The notes below the pieces were generated by a model, which was given only the letters and a program-made list of their open reading frames with translations, had not been told where the DNA came from and made no database searches. The position numbers and the translations under genes are program-made. This document shows, one piece after another, positions 33,008-44,373 of a stretch of DNA of 64,000 bases. How positions within the stretch are numbered: position 1 is the stretch's first letter; every line of letters starts with the position of its first letter. Source of the DNA: Klebsiella oxytoca (GTDB taxonomy: Bacteria > Pseudomonadota > Gammaproteobacteria > Enterobacterales > Enterobacteriaceae); assembly GCF_009707385.1 (NCBI RefSeq), contig NZ_CP046115.1, forward strand, positions 3,286,001 through 3,350,000, read 5' to 3'.

Positions 33008-34366
33008 TCAGGACTCGGCAAAGGTTCCGTTTTTTAAATCATCAACAATACCGTTCATTTTATTTTCAGTGAGGCCATAAAATTTAATAGCGATAGCGGT
33101 AAAAACATAAAAAATGGCGGGTACTAACGTGAACAACAGCACGACGCCCTGTACGGCAGAAGCCGGCTGCACCGTGGTATTAGCGGCGTAATGATAATAT
33201 GCCAGCACCCAACCAATAATCGCGCCGCCGACCGCCACGCCCAGTTTTATCACAAATATATTTGCCGCAACGTTCATACCGGTAATACGACGCTGGGTTT
33301 TCCATTCGCCATAGTTATTGACGTCGGTAATCATCGACCACTGCAGCGCGCCGTTGCCGCCCTGGATAATGGATATCAGAATATGCACGCCAAGCAACAG
33401 AATCCAGTATTGCACCGGTAGCATAAAGCATACGACGCCCAGCGCAGCGGTAAGCAGGTTAATCCAGAAAGAGAATCTGACCTTACAGAAACGCGTGCCA
33501 AACGGTTTAGCCAGTACCGAGCCAAGCATAGAAGCGAACATTCCGCCAAGCATGAACAGGGAAATAACGTCCGCGCCTTTATTCAGGACGCTATTAACGT
33601 AATACACTACCGCCCCGCCGCGAATAACCACGGCCACCAGCATCATGAAGTTATAAACGGAAAGGATGCGCCACTGATCGTTGCGGAAAAGAATTTTCAC
33701 ATCGCGCGCAATATTCAGATTCTCTTCTTTAATAGGCTGTACGCGTTCTTTGGTAGTTGCAAAGCAGACAATGAACATCAGGCAGCCGATGACGCCGAAT
33801 AGCGCCATCGAAACCTGAATACCGGTAGCGCGGTCGCCAGGGTAGAGAAAGTCAGCCAGCGGTAAAATAAACGCGGTACCAAGCGCGCCGCCGATGGGGG
33901 TAATGGCAAAACGCCACGATTGCAGAGAGAGGCTTTCGCGTGGGTCGGATGTTAACGCCGCGCCCAGCGAGCAATAAGGAATATTAATTGCGGTATACAT
34001 TAAAGTCATGAATATATAAGCCGCAACGGCATAGACAATTTTTCCCGAATCGGAGAAAGACGGAATGGAATAGACCAGCACGCAGCTCACCGCAAAGGGA
34101 ACGCAGATTGCCAGCAGCCATGGACGAAAGCGCCCCCAGCGGGTAGAGGTTGCGTCAGCAATCGCCCCCATTATCGGATCGGTAATCGCATCCAGCAGAC
34201 GAACCAGCAAAAACATCGTCCCCATTACGGCGGGCGGCAGGCCATAAATATCGGTATAAAAGTAAGCCAGAATAGCCACGGACGAATCAAATACGATATG
34301 ACTTGCCGCGTCCCCCAGGCTATAGCCTACTTTTTCTCTGACTGAAATTTTGTCGCCAGCAGACAT
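33008..34366 (-). CDS. GPH-family sugar:cation symporter (MelB/YicJ-like)
   Basis: 452 residues from the ATG at 34366 (AAGGAG six bases upstream); the longer frame to 34444 lacks family similarity. About 12 helices, with the N-terminal GPH features YSLGDAASHIVFD and LLVRLLDAITDPIMGAIAD, and STRWGRFRPWLL in the loop. Related to glucuronide, melibiose and isoprimeverose transporters. With the porin it would import a di- or oligosaccharide, but no glycosidase lies in the operon; trehalase is divergent. Confidence 0.88.
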   Translation of the reverse strand: MSAGDKISVREKVGYSLGDAASHIVFDSSVAILAYFYTDIYGLPPAVMGTMFLLVRLLDAITDPIMGAIADATSTRWGRFRPWLLAICVPFAVSCVLVYSIPSFSDSGKIVYAVAAYIFMTLMYTAINIPYCSLGAALTSDPRESLSLQSWRFAITPIGGALGTAFILPLADFLYPGDRATGIQVSMALFGVIGCLMFIVCFATTKERVQPIKEENLNIARDVKILFRNDQWRILSVYNFMMLVAVVIRGGAVVYYVNSVLNKGADVISLFMLGGMFASMLGSVLAKPFGTRFCKVRFSFWINLLTAALGVVCFMLPVQYWILLLGVHILISIIQGGNGALQWSMITDVNNYGEWKTQRRITGMNVAANIFVIKLGVAVGGAIIGWVLAYYHYAANTTVQPASAVQGVVLLFTLVPAIFYVFTAIAIKFYGLTENKMNGIVDDLKNGTFAES

Positions 34367-34882
34367 ACAGCACTCCTTTACGTAAAAATGAAACCGGTTT
34401 CTGGAATGTCTGCATTTTTCCCTTATCCGCCACGCTGGCGCCATTATGTTTTTTTATTAATTATTTATGTTTTTTTATTTATGTGATCGCATCAGTCTTC
34501 AGCGCTATTAATTCGTATTTTTTTGCCCGGTAGATCACAGGTTTTTATCCTGTACGGCCTTTTTGTACCCGCCGCAATAAAAATATTACCTATAAAGAAA
34601 CATCAGGTAGCGTTGCGTTTTATCTGACTGGTACGCCGATGTACTTTTTTATTCGCCTGGAAAGATTCATACCAGATATATCATTTACCTTCTTTCATAT
34701 GAGTAAGATTATAATATTTACTCACCAGAATATGCTTCCCGGGGGCCTGGTCTGCAGCCGGTAACGACTCTGTTTTGCTGCAAAATGTTAGCTTCGACAC
34801 GCGTAGCGGCAAATATTCGTCTAAGGTTTTCTGATGGCCGAATGCAGTGGCACATAGTCTGCAATGATAAGGAGAACAACCT
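34367..34882. other. Divergent control region, sugar symporter / treA
   Basis: The 516 bases hold the palindrome GAAACCGGTTTC (34390-34401), AT-rich promoter-like sequence (34450-34530), and no open frame with family similarity. Confidence 0.6.
34390..34401. promoter_or_regulatory. LacI/GalR-type operator upstream of sugar symporter
   Basis: GAAACCGGTTTC, a perfect 12-bp palindrome with the central CG step typical of LacI/GalR-family operators, 24 bp before the symporter ATG. No LacI-family gene is in the window. Confidence 0.6.
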
Positions 34883-36631
34883 ATGACGAGTTCCGTTTCC
34901 CGTCGCCCCGCTACCTTGCCTTATGCTCTACGTCTGGCGCTGGGAGGCGCGTTTGTCGCCCTGACGACGTTGACGGCACAGGCTGAAGAGACCCGCCCTA
35001 TCCCGCAATCACCCGATGTTTTGCTCGGACCGCTATTCAACGATGTGCAAAGCGCGAAGCTTTTCTCTGACCAGAAAACGTTCGCTGACGCCATTCCGGA
35101 TAGCGATCCGCTGATGATCCTTGCCGATTATCGTATGCAGAAAAATCAGACCAGCTTCGATTTGCGTCATTTCGTCGAGCTCAACTTTACCCTGCCGCAC
35201 GATAGCGACCACTATGTTCCCCCAAAAGGCCAAACGCTCCGTCAGCATATCGATGGTTTATGGCCGGTGCTCACGCGCAGCACCGTTGAGGTGGAGAAAT
35301 GGGATTCGCTGCTGCCGCTGCCAAAGCCTTACGTGGTGCCCGGCGGACGTTTTCGTGAAGTCTATTACTGGGACAGCTACTTCACCATGCTCGGTCTGGC
35401 GGAGAGCGGACACTGGGATAAAATCGAAGATATGGTCACCAACTTCGCCGCAGAAATAGACGCCTGGGGCCATATCCCTAACGGTAACCGCACCTACTAT
35501 CTCAGTCGCTCGCAGCCGCCGTTCTTCTCCTTTATGGTTGAACTACTTGCCACGCACGATGGCGATGAAGCGCTCAAAAAATGGCTGCCGCAGATGGAGA
35601 AAGAGTACCAGTACTGGATGGATGGCGCAGAGGCGCTTGAGGCCGGCGGCGCGAATAAACGCGTCGTCCGCCTGGCCGATGGCGCGCTGCTGAACCGCTA
35701 CTGGGACGATAACGATACTCCGCGTCCGGAATCCTGGCTTGACGACGTCACTACCGCCAAAAGCAACCCTAACCGTCCGGCCACTGAAATCTATCGCGAT
35801 CTGCGCTCCGCCGCGGCATCCGGCTGGGATTTCAGCTCCCGCTGGATGGACAACCCGCAGCAGCTTGCAACTATTCGTACCACTTCGATTGTCCCGGTCG
35901 ATCTCAATTCGCTCATGTTTCATATGGAAAAAACCATCTCCCGGGCCAGTAAAGCTGCCGGAGATAGCGCAAAATCCGCCCGGTATGACGCTTTAGCCAA
36001 CGCCCGGCAAAAAGCGCTGGAGAAATACCTGTGGAATGACAAAGAGGGCTGGTACACAGATTACGATCTTAAAAGTCATAAGGTGCGCAATCAGCTGACC
36101 GCCGCGGCGCTGTTCCCCCTGTACGTCAACGCCGCCTCCAGCGAACGCGCCGCAAAGGTCGCCGCCGCAACCGAAGCGCGCCTGCTCAAACCCGGGGGGC
36201 TGACCACGACTACCGTGAATAGCGGCCAACAGTGGGACGCGCCGAACGGCTGGGCGCCGCTGCAGTGGGTCGCCGCAGAAGGCCTGCAAAACTACGGCCA
36301 GGAGAAAATAGCGATGGAGGTGAGCTGGCGTTTCCTGAGCAACGTTCAGCACACATACAATAGTGAACAGAAACTGGTTGAAAAATATGATGTCAGCTCG
36401 ACGGGAACCGGCGGCGGCGGCGGTGAATACCCTTTGCAGGACGGCTTTGGCTGGACGAACGGGGTGACGCTAAAAATGCTGGACCTGATCTGTGCGAAAG
36501 AGAAACCATGTGATTCGGTTCCTGACTCACGCCCGACGGTGAATGATGGCGTCAGTAAGGCGAAAAACAGCCCGCCGCAATCCGCGGCCAACGATCCCGT
36601 TGCGCCAGAGGATAAAAAAGCCGCACAGTAG
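34883..36631 (+). CDS. treA: Periplasmic trehalase
   Basis: 582 residues, GH37. Signal peptide cleaved after AQA (34). Signature 1 is [15 protein letters not shown], signature 2 is [10 protein letters not shown] (usually QWDYPNGWAP), and the [18 protein letters not shown] segment holds further conserved glycines. It splits trehalose to glucose in the periplasm. The C-terminal ~40 residues are a low-complexity Ser/Pro/Lys/Ala tail. In E. coli treA also lies near emtA, so the position is conserved. Confidence 0.96.
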   Translation: MTSSVSRRPATLPYALRLALGGAFVALTTLTAQAEETRPIPQSPDVLLGPLFNDVQSAKLFSDQKTFADAIPDSDPLMILADYRMQKNQTSFDLRHFVELNFTLPHDSDHYVPPKGQTLRQHIDGLWPVLTRSTVEVEKWDSLLPLPKPYVVPGGRFREVYYWDSYFTMLGLAESGHWDKIEDMVTNFAAEIDAWGHIPNGNRTYYLSRSQPPFFSFMVELLATHDGDEALKKWLPQMEKEYQYWMDGAEALEAGGANKRVVRLADGALLNRYWDDNDTPRPESWLDDVTTAKSNPNRPATEIYRDLRSAAASGWDFSSRWMDNPQQLATIRTTSIVPVDLNSLMFHMEKTISRASKAAGDSAKSARYDALANARQKALEKYLWNDKEGWYTDYDLKSHKVRNQLTAAALFPLYVNAASSERAAKVAAATEARLLKPGGLTTTTVNSGQQWDAPNGWAPLQWVAAEGLQNYGQEKIAMEVSWRFLSNVQHTYNSEQKLVEKYDVSSTGTGGGGGEYPLQDGFGWTNGVTLKMLDLICAKEKPCDSVPDSRPTVNDGVSKAKNSPPQSAANDPVAPEDKKAAQ

Positions 36632-36636
36632 CTCTT

Positions 36637-36660
36637 TGCGCGGCGCAAAACCGCCGCGCA
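36637..36660 (+). terminator. Probable treA terminator
   Basis: Stem TGCGCGGCG/CGCCGCGCA, then TCTATTTTT. Confidence 0.65.
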
Positions 36661-36783
36661 TCTATTTTTGCATATAATTCTATTTTTACGATTTTCTTGA
36701 GACCGCCAATTAAACAAACTATTCTGGCTACCGGGAAGGATCTCCCGTAAAAGTTCGTTAATTAATGGCACAAGGAATAAACA

Positions 36784-37635
36784 GTGAAAGCAATCGGCGA
36801 AGTTATCTCTGATTTACATCCATTATCATTTATGGGTTATCATATTTTATCCACCACTGTTATATATATTGGCGTAATTATCATTATTTCGCAGACTCGC
36901 CCCTCTGAGAAACAGACGCCGATACCGTCCCCCTATTCCATTCCACCCTCTTTTTTAGCCTGGCTGCATAATAAAGCTACCGGTATTATTCAGCTGGCTA
37001 CGTTCAGGCTATTACGCAAAAACTACGTCACCATTATTTACTCCGCGGGAGGCGTCGAATTGTGCGCAAATCAGCAGCACGCCGGGTGCAAAATGACCTG
37101 CGTAGAAAGAATACTCTTTGACCATTTTTCAACGCCAAAACCCAGCAGCCAGGATTTACCTATTACGCTTTACGTCGCCGACAAGAATCACTGGTCCGCG
37201 GATAACCGCTGTACGGGCCTGATGCTTAGCCCTACACAACAAACGTGGAACATGCTGCTGATTGCCGTTCCTTCGTTTTTGTTAATCGCGACTTTAGCCT
37301 GGAAAACCTTATTCGATAACAACGCTCTGCTTAATGCCAGCGTATTCAGCTGGTTAGTAATGTTTGTTGTTTCCGGCCTGTGGTGGCTGCTTCTGTTATT
37401 GCTCACTCTGAATCTCACGCGCCTGGACCGGGAAGGTATCTCCATTAATATTCTCCGTAAGTATGTGGATAAATTAAAAGATGCCCTGGACGCCGATGCC
37501 GGGACGATGACGGATGAAATCGCGGATTATTGCGTTGCGATTGGTCACGCCGGGCGACTTCCAGAACGATATCGCGAATACCAGCAAATCATCAAATCGG
37601 TGAATTATCCTTTTTCTGTGCAACGGCTGGATTAA
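36784..37635 (+). CDS. Membrane protein of unknown function, TIGR04222-like (first of pair)
   Basis: 283 residues from a GTG with AAGGA eight bases upstream. One N-terminal helix (about 18-36), then the soluble motif LAWLHNKATGIIQLATFRLL (58-77), a cysteine region (CANQQHAGCKMTCVERILF) and two more helices (about 157-175, 185-212). It is paralogous to the next gene throughout. The motif recalls TIGR04222-domain membrane proteins, whose function is not known. Its AT-richer sequence differs from the neighbouring core genes. Confidence 0.7.
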   Translation: MKAIGEVISDLHPLSFMGYHILSTTVIYIGVIIIISQTRPSEKQTPIPSPYSIPPSFLAWLHNKATGIIQLATFRLLRKNYVTIIYSAGGVELCANQQHAGCKMTCVERILFDHFSTPKPSSQDLPITLYVADKNHWSADNRCTGLMLSPTQQTWNMLLIAVPSFLLIATLAWKTLFDNNALLNASVFSWLVMFVVSGLWWLLLLLLTLNLTRLDREGISINILRKYVDKLKDALDADAGTMTDEIADYCVAIGHAGRLPERYREYQQIIKSVNYPFSVQRLD

Positions 37636-37648
37636 CGAGAGAGACACC

Positions 37649-38473
37649 ATGTGGGATTTTATTATGCATATGCACCCTCTGCTGTTTCTCGGCTGTTTTG
37701 CCGTCATTGTTCCGGTCATTTATATTGCTATCGGTACTCTTATCGTTCTGACGCGGCCTGCGGCCAGAGATGAAAAAAACGCTGCCTATGTCGATCCCTG
37801 GCTACTGGCGTGGCTCACCGGAGAAGGTACCCGAGTGATCCAGCTGGCAATGTTTAGCCTGTTGCAAAAAAACTATCTCTCGATCCCGGAGGCCGGAATG
37901 GGTTTAGCTAACGGCCGCTATTCTTGCTGTGAAATGAACGTAATAGAAAGAATATTATTTGCCCATTTTGATGTACGAAAACCCTGTCATGAAGATTTGC
38001 CCAGTCACCTCAGTATCGCCGGAAGGAACATCTGGCAGACGCAAATACAAAACTCAGGTTTAGCCTTAAGTCCACTCCGCTATGCGTGTAATTTACTGAT
38101 AATCGGCATTCCTTCGCTTGCCCTGGGAGCAATATTAGTCTGTAAGCTATTTATCTGTTTCGATCTTATCACTTACGACGTTTTAAGCGTTCTGTTGACG
38201 GCCGCAGGCAGTGTACTGTGGCTCGGATTATGGCTGGACGCGATAGCAAAAACTACCCGTCTGGATTTCAACGGCATCTCCCACAATGACGTTCATGCCT
38301 GCCTTGATGCTTTACGAGCAAAACTCGCGCGCAATAGCGATGAAATGGATGACGCAACGGCGATGCTTTTTGTGGCGGTGAATGGCGTAGATGCTCTTCC
38401 GGAGCACTACCGCGAATATAAAACGCTAATTGGGCCAGTTAGCTCTATCACTTCGCTTCGCACTGAGGATTAG
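37649..38473 (+). CDS. Membrane protein of unknown function, TIGR04222-like (second of pair)
   Basis: 274 residues, starting 13 bases after the preceding gene. Same plan: a helix at about 12-35, LAWLTGEGTRVIQLAMFSLL at 53-72 followed by QKNYLSI, VIERILFAHFDVRKP near 107, DLPSHLSIAG, then two helices (about 150-168, 175-200) and a C-terminal HYREYKTLI also seen in the first copy as RYREYQQII. The pair is a tandem duplication that has diverged widely. Role unknown. Confidence 0.7.
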   Translation: MWDFIMHMHPLLFLGCFAVIVPVIYIAIGTLIVLTRPAARDEKNAAYVDPWLLAWLTGEGTRVIQLAMFSLLQKNYLSIPEAGMGLANGRYSCCEMNVIERILFAHFDVRKPCHEDLPSHLSIAGRNIWQTQIQNSGLALSPLRYACNLLIIGIPSLALGAILVCKLFICFDLITYDVLSVLLTAAGSVLWLGLWLDAIAKTTRLDFNGISHNDVHACLDALRAKLARNSDEMDDATAMLFVAVNGVDALPEHYREYKTLIGPVSSITSLRTED

Positions 38474-38488
38474 GCGTCTCTGAAGAGA

Positions 38489-38520
38489 TTACCCCGCAGA
38501 GCGCCTGGCCTGCGGGGTAA
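38489..38520. terminator. Bidirectional hairpin before emtA end
   Basis: Perfect 11-bp stem TTACCCCGCAG/CTGCGGGGTAA between the membrane-protein pair and the convergent emtA. Confidence 0.6.
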
Positions 38521-38528
38521 AAGATGGT

Positions 38529-39140
38529 CTACATAGCATCCAGCGCTTTCTGCAGCTTCCAGATATAGCGCGGCGCCTGTGGAGCCGGGTGTTTCTTCAC
38601 GACGTGCTCAAAGAAATCATCGGCGTCCATATCGTTAATCTCTTCAATTGCATCCTGACGATTGGCTGAGAACGTTCGCAGCAGCGCGCCTGCGCCGTTG
38701 GCATAGGAAACCACTACCGCATAGCGCATCACCTGCGGGTCTTTAATCCCCGCCAGCGGACCGTTTTCAAGAATGCTAAGGTAAGCGGCCCCCATGGAAA
38801 TATTGCGCTCGGGATTTTTCAGCTCGCTGACCGAAGGAGCGCCGCTCCAGCCCATCCGCCGATAGACATCGCGGCCGGATGTCGATGGTTTCAGCTGCAT
38901 CAGGCCAACCGCGCCGGATTTGCTGACCACCGACGGATTACCGCCGGACTCAATAGCGATGATGGCAGTAATCAGCTGCGGATCAACGCCCCACGCTGCA
39001 CCGGCTTTTTCGCTGATTGGCATCCATTGCATCGCCCGCTTAACCGGAACTTCCGGGTTCCACGGCGGGTTACGATAGTCGTGTTTTGAACTACAACCGG
39101 CCAACAATACAAATAAAAAAACAAACCATCTCAATTTCAC
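38529..39140 (-). CDS. emtA: EmtA (MltE), membrane-bound endo-acting lytic transglycosylase
   Basis: 203 residues from a GTG at 39140, the E. coli length; GGAT lies before it. Lipobox LAGC, Cys16. The catalytic Glu is E64 in AIESGGNP, followed by the lysozyme-like [11 protein letters not shown] and NISMGAAYL. It cuts murein strands internally from the outer membrane. Divergent to ldcA, also a murein recycling gene. Confidence 0.95.
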   Translation of the reverse strand: MKLRWFVFLFVLLAGCSSKHDYRNPPWNPEVPVKRAMQWMPISEKAGAAWGVDPQLITAIIAIESGGNPSVVSKSGAVGLMQLKPSTSGRDVYRRMGWSGAPSVSELKNPERNISMGAAYLSILENGPLAGIKDPQVMRYAVVVSYANGAGALLRTFSANRQDAIEEINDMDADDFFEHVVKKHPAPQAPRYIWKLQKALDAM

Positions 39141-39235
39141 ACATCTATCCTTTTTGGCTGAAGTTTGCCGCACGGAGATGACAATAAACGCTCCAGGCGG
39201 CATGATAACCCTTTCATTCTTAGCAAGGAATTGTC

Positions 39236-40150
39236 ATGTCCCAGTTTTATCTCATCGCCCCTTCCGGTTATTGCATCAACCAGCAGGCGGCGAATCGCGG
39301 CGTTCAACGTCTGCAGGAGGCCGGGCATCAGGTCGCGCACCAGGAAGTCATTCCCCGTCGGGCGCTGCGGTTTGCCGGAACTGAGAATGAACGCCTAGCC
39401 GATATCAATCAGCTCGCCTCTCTGGAGGGCAATAACCGTATCGTGCTGGCGGTACGCGGCGGCTACGGCGCGACGCGCCTGCTACCGCAGATCGACTGGC
39501 CGGCGCTAATCGCCCGCCAGCAGCAGGATCCGCTGCTTATTTGCGGCCACAGCGATTTCACCGCCATCCAGATGGGCCTGCTGGCAAAGGGTAGCATAAT
39601 CACCTTCAGCGGACCGATGCTGGCCGGAAACTTCGGCGCCGAAACGATGGGCGAATTTACCGAACACCATTTCTGGCAGGCGCTACGCAACCCGGCGTTT
39701 ACGCTTGAATGGCACGGCGATGGGCCTGAATGTCGCGCCGATGGCACGCTGTGGGGCGGCAATCTGGCGATGCTGACCTCGCTCATCGGCACTCCGTGGA
39801 TGCCGCAGATTAGCGACGGAATTCTGGTAGTAGAGGATATCAACGAGCATCCGTTCCGCGTCGAAAGAATGCTCTTACAGCTGCTGAATAGCGGTATTCT
39901 GGCGCGGCAGCGGGCGATTCTTCTCGGCAGTTTTACCGGCGCAAACACCAACGACTACGACGCCGGATACGATCTGCCGATGGTATACGACTACCTTCGC
40001 CTGCAGCTTAACATCCCGGTCATCAGCGGCCTGGATTTTGGTCACGAGCAGCGCACGGTCACCCTGCCGCTTGGCGCCAGAGCGCTGCTTGTCAACAACT
40101 CTTCCATCACGACGTTAAGCATCAGCGGCCACCCGGTGCTGACAGAATAA
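39236..40150 (+). CDS. ldcA: LD-carboxypeptidase A
   Basis: 304 residues. A cytoplasmic serine peptidase that removes the terminal D-alanine from murein tetrapeptides during recycling. The nucleophile is S106 (CGHSDFTA), as in E. coli. The later Glu ([16 protein letters not shown]) and His ([14 protein letters not shown]) supply the rest of the triad. Confidence 0.96.
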   Translation: MSQFYLIAPSGYCINQQAANRGVQRLQEAGHQVAHQEVIPRRALRFAGTENERLADINQLASLEGNNRIVLAVRGGYGATRLLPQIDWPALIARQQQDPLLICGHSDFTAIQMGLLAKGSIITFSGPMLAGNFGAETMGEFTEHHFWQALRNPAFTLEWHGDGPECRADGTLWGGNLAMLTSLIGTPWMPQISDGILVVEDINEHPFRVERMLLQLLNSGILARQRAILLGSFTGANTNDYDAGYDLPMVYDYLRLQLNIPVISGLDFGHEQRTVTLPLGARALLVNNSSITTLSISGHPVLTE

Positions 40151-40242
40151 AAATTCCTCTAACGCGTATCCTGAACGGCGTCAGATTGTTAAAATGGTGT
40201 AGTTTTTCATTTATCTTCACGCCGGTAAGGAGTACGTCAACA

Positions 40243-41976
40243 TTGGACGCCGCTGCGGTCATCAGTCTGTTTATCCTGGGTTCTGTTTTAGTAACCTGTA
40301 GCATCTTATTAAGTTCCTTTTCCTCACGCCTCGGTATCCCGATTCTGGTTATCTTCTTAGCCATCGGGATGCTGGCGGGCATTGACGGCATCGGCGGCAT
40401 TCCGTTTGACAACTACCCTTTCGCCTATATGGTGAGCAACCTGGCGCTGGCGGTCATCCTCCTTGACGGCGGAATGCGCACCCAGGCCAGCTCCTTTCGC
40501 GTAGCGCTGTGGCCCGCGCTGTCGCTCGCTACGGTCGGAGTCTTGATCACCTCGGCGCTGACCGGAATGATGGCGGCCTGGCTGTTTCATCTCGACCTGA
40601 TTGAAGGGATGCTGATCGGCGCTATCGTCGGTTCGACCGATGCGGCGGCGGTGTTTTCCCTGCTTGGCGGCAAAGGGCTGAACGAACGCGTCGGCTCGAC
40701 GCTGGAAATTGAATCCGGCAGTAATGACCCGATGGCGGTGTTCCTGACCATTACCCTCATCGAGATGATTCAGCAGCATGAAACCGGACTAAGCTGGATG
40801 TTCGCGGTGCATATCGTGCAGCAGTTCGGTCTGGGGATCGCTATTGGCCTCGGCGGCGGCTATCTTCTGCTGCAGATGATTAACCGCATTGTGCTGCCTG
40901 CCGGGCTTTATCCTCTGCTGGCGCTGAGCGGCGGGATTATGATTTTTGCCGCCACCACTTCTCTGGACGGCAGCGGCATCCTCGCGGTCTATCTGTGCGG
41001 TTTCCTGCTCGGTAATAAGCCAATTCGCAACCGCCACGGCATTCTGCAAAACTTCGATGGCCTGGCGTGGCTGGCGCAGATCGCCATGTTCCTGGTGCTC
41101 GGTCTGCTGGTGACGCCATCCGACCTGTGGCCTATCGCCATCCCGGCGCTACTTCTGTCGATGTGGATGATCTTTATCGCCCGACCGCTGTCGGTGTTTG
41201 CCGGCCTGTTGCCATTTCGCGGCTTTAACCTGCGCGAGCGGGTATTTATCAGCTGGGTTGGCCTGCGCGGGGCAGTACCGATTATTCTCGCCGTCTTTCC
41301 GATGATGGCGGGGCTGGAAAATGCGCGCTTGTTCTTTAATGTGGCCTTCTTCGTGGTTCTGGTGTCGCTACTCTTACAGGGGACATCGCTCTCATGGGCG
41401 GCGAAGAAAGCTAAAGTTGTGGTACCGCCGATCGCGTCGCCGATTTCTCGCGTAGGGATGGATATCCACCCGGAAAATCAGTGGGAGCAGTTCGTTTATC
41501 AGCTCAGCGCTGAGAAATGGTGCGTCGGCGCAGCGCTGCGCGACCTGCATATGCCGCCGGAAACGCGTATTGCCGCGCTGTTCCGCGACAACGTGCTGCT
41601 GCACCCAACCGGCAGCACCCGACTGCTGGAAGGCGATATTCTCTGCGTTATCGGTCACGAACGCGATTTGCCCGCGCTGGGTAAACTGTTCAGCCAGTCG
41701 CCGCCGGTTGCGCTCGACCAGCGCTTCTTCGGCGATTTTATCCTTGATGCTAACGCGAAGTTTGCCGACGTCGCGCAGATTTACGGTATCGATGGAGGTG
41801 AAGAGTTTCGCGATCGCCAGCAATCGCTCGGCGACGTCGTTCAGCAGCTGTTAGGCGCCGTTCCGGTTGTTGGCGACCAGGTGGAATTTGCCGGTATGGT
41901 GTGGACGGTAGCGGAAAAAGAAGAAGACCATGTACTGAGGGTTGGCGTGCGCATGGCGGAAGATGAGGCGGAGTAA
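40243..41976 (+). CDS. cvrA: CvrA (NhaP2), K+/H+ antiporter
   Basis: 577 residues from a TTG at 40243 (AAGGAG ten bases upstream), matching the E. coli start MDA. About 12 helices of CPA1 type ([34 protein letters not shown] is split by the ion-site Asp pair), then a C-terminal TrkA-C-like cytoplasmic domain (about 400-490) and a final domain. It exports K+ at low osmolarity. No ATG fits the family start. Confidence 0.95.
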   Translation: MDAAAVISLFILGSVLVTCSILLSSFSSRLGIPILVIFLAIGMLAGIDGIGGIPFDNYPFAYMVSNLALAVILLDGGMRTQASSFRVALWPALSLATVGVLITSALTGMMAAWLFHLDLIEGMLIGAIVGSTDAAAVFSLLGGKGLNERVGSTLEIESGSNDPMAVFLTITLIEMIQQHETGLSWMFAVHIVQQFGLGIAIGLGGGYLLLQMINRIVLPAGLYPLLALSGGIMIFAATTSLDGSGILAVYLCGFLLGNKPIRNRHGILQNFDGLAWLAQIAMFLVLGLLVTPSDLWPIAIPALLLSMWMIFIARPLSVFAGLLPFRGFNLRERVFISWVGLRGAVPIILAVFPMMAGLENARLFFNVAFFVVLVSLLLQGTSLSWAAKKAKVVVPPIASPISRVGMDIHPENQWEQFVYQLSAEKWCVGAALRDLHMPPETRIAALFRDNVLLHPTGSTRLLEGDILCVIGHERDLPALGKLFSQSPPVALDQRFFGDFILDANAKFADVAQIYGIDGGEEFRDRQQSLGDVVQQLLGAVPVVGDQVEFAGMVWTVAEKEEDHVLRVGVRMAEDEAE

Positions 41977-41991
41977 CCGCCTCATTAAAAG

Positions 41992-43062
41992 TTACACTGT
42001 CACGACCGGTACGCGCGGCGCGAGAGCGCACATTAACTCATAGCCGACGGTGCCGCAGGATGCTGCGACATCGTCAATTTTAATTTCTTTGCCCCACAGC
42101 TCGACCGGCGCGCCAATCCCCGCCTGCGGACAGGGGGTTAAATCCACCGCCAGCATATCCATTGAGATACGTCCAACCGTCGCGGTGCGCACCCCGTCAA
42201 CCAGCACCGGCGTACCGCTCGGCGCTAACCGGGGATAGCCATCGGCATAGCCGCAGGCAACGATGCCGATGCGTCGCTCCTCCGCCGCGCGCCAGGTAGC
42301 CCCGTATCCTACGGCTTCACCGGCTTTCAGATTCTGCACGGCAATAATTTCGCTGCTTAGCGTCATGACCGGCTTTAGTCCGCTGTTGGCCACATCCTGC
42401 CACAGGCCGGAAGGCGAAGCGCCATAGAGCACGATCCCCGGTCTCACCCAGTTAAAATGCGACTCCGGATGCCATAAGGTTGCCGCCGAGTTCGCCAGCG
42501 AGCGCGGACAGTCCAGACCTTCTGCCGCCTGCTCAATGCGCCGCATCGGCTCGACTATTCCCTCAGGATTTTCCGCTTCGGCAAAATGCGACATCAACGT
42601 CATTTCACTGACGTTGTTTAGCGCCCGCAGCTGCTGCCAGACGATTTGCAGACGATCCGGCATAAACCCGAGCCGGTTCATCCCGCTATTCACCTTGACG
42701 TAAATGTCGAGCGGCGCGTGCAGCTTCGCCTGCTGAAGGGCCTTTATTTGCCAGTTGCTGTGCACGCTGGTGGTCAAGCGGTATTTATCAAACAGCGCCA
42801 GCTCGTCAGCATGAAAAAAGCCTTCCAGCATCAGTATCGGCCCCTTCCAGCCCAGTTCCCGCAGCAGGATCGCCTCTTCAAGGTTCAGCATGGCGAAGCC
42901 GTCCGCGGCGCTCAGCGCATTCCAGACTCTCGCCAGGCCGTGGCCATAAGCATTGGCCTTGACCACCGCCCACAGCCGCGCTCCGGGAGCCGCACGGCGT
43001 ACAATTTGTTGGTTTTGTCGCAAGGCCGACATATCAATGCTGGCCTTTACAGGACGGGACAT
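41992..43062 (-). CDS. dadX: Catabolic alanine racemase DadX
   Basis: 356 residues. The PLP lysine is K35 (VVKANAYGHG). It turns L-alanine to D-alanine for oxidation by DadA. It follows dadA by 12 bases in a dadAX operon. Confidence 0.97.
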   Translation of the reverse strand: MSRPVKASIDMSALRQNQQIVRRAAPGARLWAVVKANAYGHGLARVWNALSAADGFAMLNLEEAILLRELGWKGPILMLEGFFHADELALFDKYRLTTSVHSNWQIKALQQAKLHAPLDIYVKVNSGMNRLGFMPDRLQIVWQQLRALNNVSEMTLMSHFAEAENPEGIVEPMRRIEQAAEGLDCPRSLANSAATLWHPESHFNWVRPGIVLYGASPSGLWQDVANSGLKPVMTLSSEIIAVQNLKAGEAVGYGATWRAAEERRIGIVACGYADGYPRLAPSGTPVLVDGVRTATVGRISMDMLAVDLTPCPQAGIGAPVELWGKEIKIDDVAASCGTVGYELMCALAPRVPVVTV

Positions 43063-43074
43063 GAAAGCTCCTTG

Positions 43075-44373
43075 TTAGTTGTGAACGCCATGCAGATGCT
43101 GAGCGCGGGCCGGAGTGAACCCGCGGCTATAGCGGGCGACGGCAAGATCGTCATACGGAATTGCCGGCGTGCGCCCGGAAATGAGGTCGCTAATCAGTTG
43201 TCCTGAACCGCAGGCCATCGTCCATCCCAGCGTGCCGTGTCCGGTATTCAACCACAGGTTTTTATACCCCGTACGCCCCACCACCGGCGTCCCATCCGGC
43301 GTCATCGGACGCAGCCCGGTCCAGAAGGTAGCCTGTTCAACGTGACCGCCGCGCGGGAACAGGTCGCGCACCACCATTTCCAGCGTTTCACGCCGCGGCT
43401 GCAGCAGCTCTTTATTAAAACCGACGATTTCCGCCATACCGCCCACGCGAATACGGTTATCAAACCGGGTGATGGCGATTTTGTAAGTTTCATCAAGAAT
43501 AGTCGAAACCGGCGCGCCGTCTTCTTCGGCGATCGGAATCGTCAGCGAATAGCCTTTTAATGGATAAACCGGAATATCCACCAGCCCTTTCAGCATGGCC
43601 GTCGAATATGAACCGAATGCCATAACGTAAGCGTCAGCTTTAATAATTTCTGCGCCGCACTTCACGCCGGAGATCAGCTCCCCTTCATAGAGCAATTCAT
43701 CTACGGGAGTATTGAAACGGAAGGTCACGCCCGCCTGTTCCGCCATCGCGGCCAGACGGGTGGTGAAAAGCTGGCAGTCGCCGGTTTCATCATTGGGTAA
43801 ACGTAAACCACCGGTCAGCTTATGACTCACTTCGGCCAGAGCCGGTTCAACTTCCAGCAAACGATTCGCCTCCAGCAGCTGGTAAGGCACACCCGCCTCG
43901 CGCAGCACGGCAATATCGCGGGTGGCGTTTTCGAACTGTTTATCCGTCCGGAAAAGCTGAAGGGTACCGCCCTGCCGGCCTTCATACTGGATACCGGTAC
44001 TCTCTCGCAGCGCCTTCAGGCAGTCGCGGCTATATTCGGCCAGCCGCACCATTCGTCCTTTATTTTCCATATAGTGGCGTGTATCGCAGTTGCGCAGCAT
44101 CTGCCACATCCATTTTAGCTGGAAGCGAGTGCCATCAAGACCGATAGCCAGCGGCGCGTGTTTCTGGAACATCCACTTAATCGCTTTCAGCGGTACGCCC
44201 GGCGCCGCCCACGGCGCGGCATAGCCGGGGGAGATCTGCCCGGCGTTAGCGGCGCTGGTCTCTTCTGCTGGCCCCGGCTGACGGTCGATAACCGTCACCT
44301 CGTGTCCTGCCTGGCTTAAATACCAGGCGCTTGCAACCCCTACCACCCCACTTCCCAGTATGACGACGCGCAT
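43075..44373 (-). CDS. dadA: D-amino acid dehydrogenase DadA
   Basis: 432 residues from the ATG at 44373, the E. coli length. FAD-binding Rossmann motif [17 protein letters not shown] at 3-19; the C-terminal [31 protein letters not shown] segment closes the FAD site. It oxidises D-alanine to pyruvate at the inner membrane and passes electrons to the respiratory chain. Confidence 0.97.
   Translation of the reverse strand: MRVVILGSGVVGVASAWYLSQAGHEVTVIDRQPGPAEETSAANAGQISPGYAAPWAAPGVPLKAIKWMFQKHAPLAIGLDGTRFQLKWMWQMLRNCDTRHYMENKGRMVRLAEYSRDCLKALRESTGIQYEGRQGGTLQLFRTDKQFENATRDIAVLREAGVPYQLLEANRLLEVEPALAEVSHKLTGGLRLPNDETGDCQLFTTRLAAMAEQAGVTFRFNTPVDELLYEGELISGVKCGAEIIKADAYVMAFGSYSTAMLKGLVDIPVYPLKGYSLTIPIAEEDGAPVSTILDETYKIAITRFDNRIRVGGMAEIVGFNKELLQPRRETLEMVVRDLFPRGGHVEQATFWTGLRPMTPDGTPVVGRTGYKNLWLNTGHGTLGWTMACGSGQLISDLISGRTPAIPYDDLAVARYSRGFTPARAQHLHGVHN

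Noticed and set aside
34470..34500. ATGTGATCGCATCAG as a CRP site before the sugar symporter
   Set aside because: Only one half-site is good; the second half does not match TCACA.
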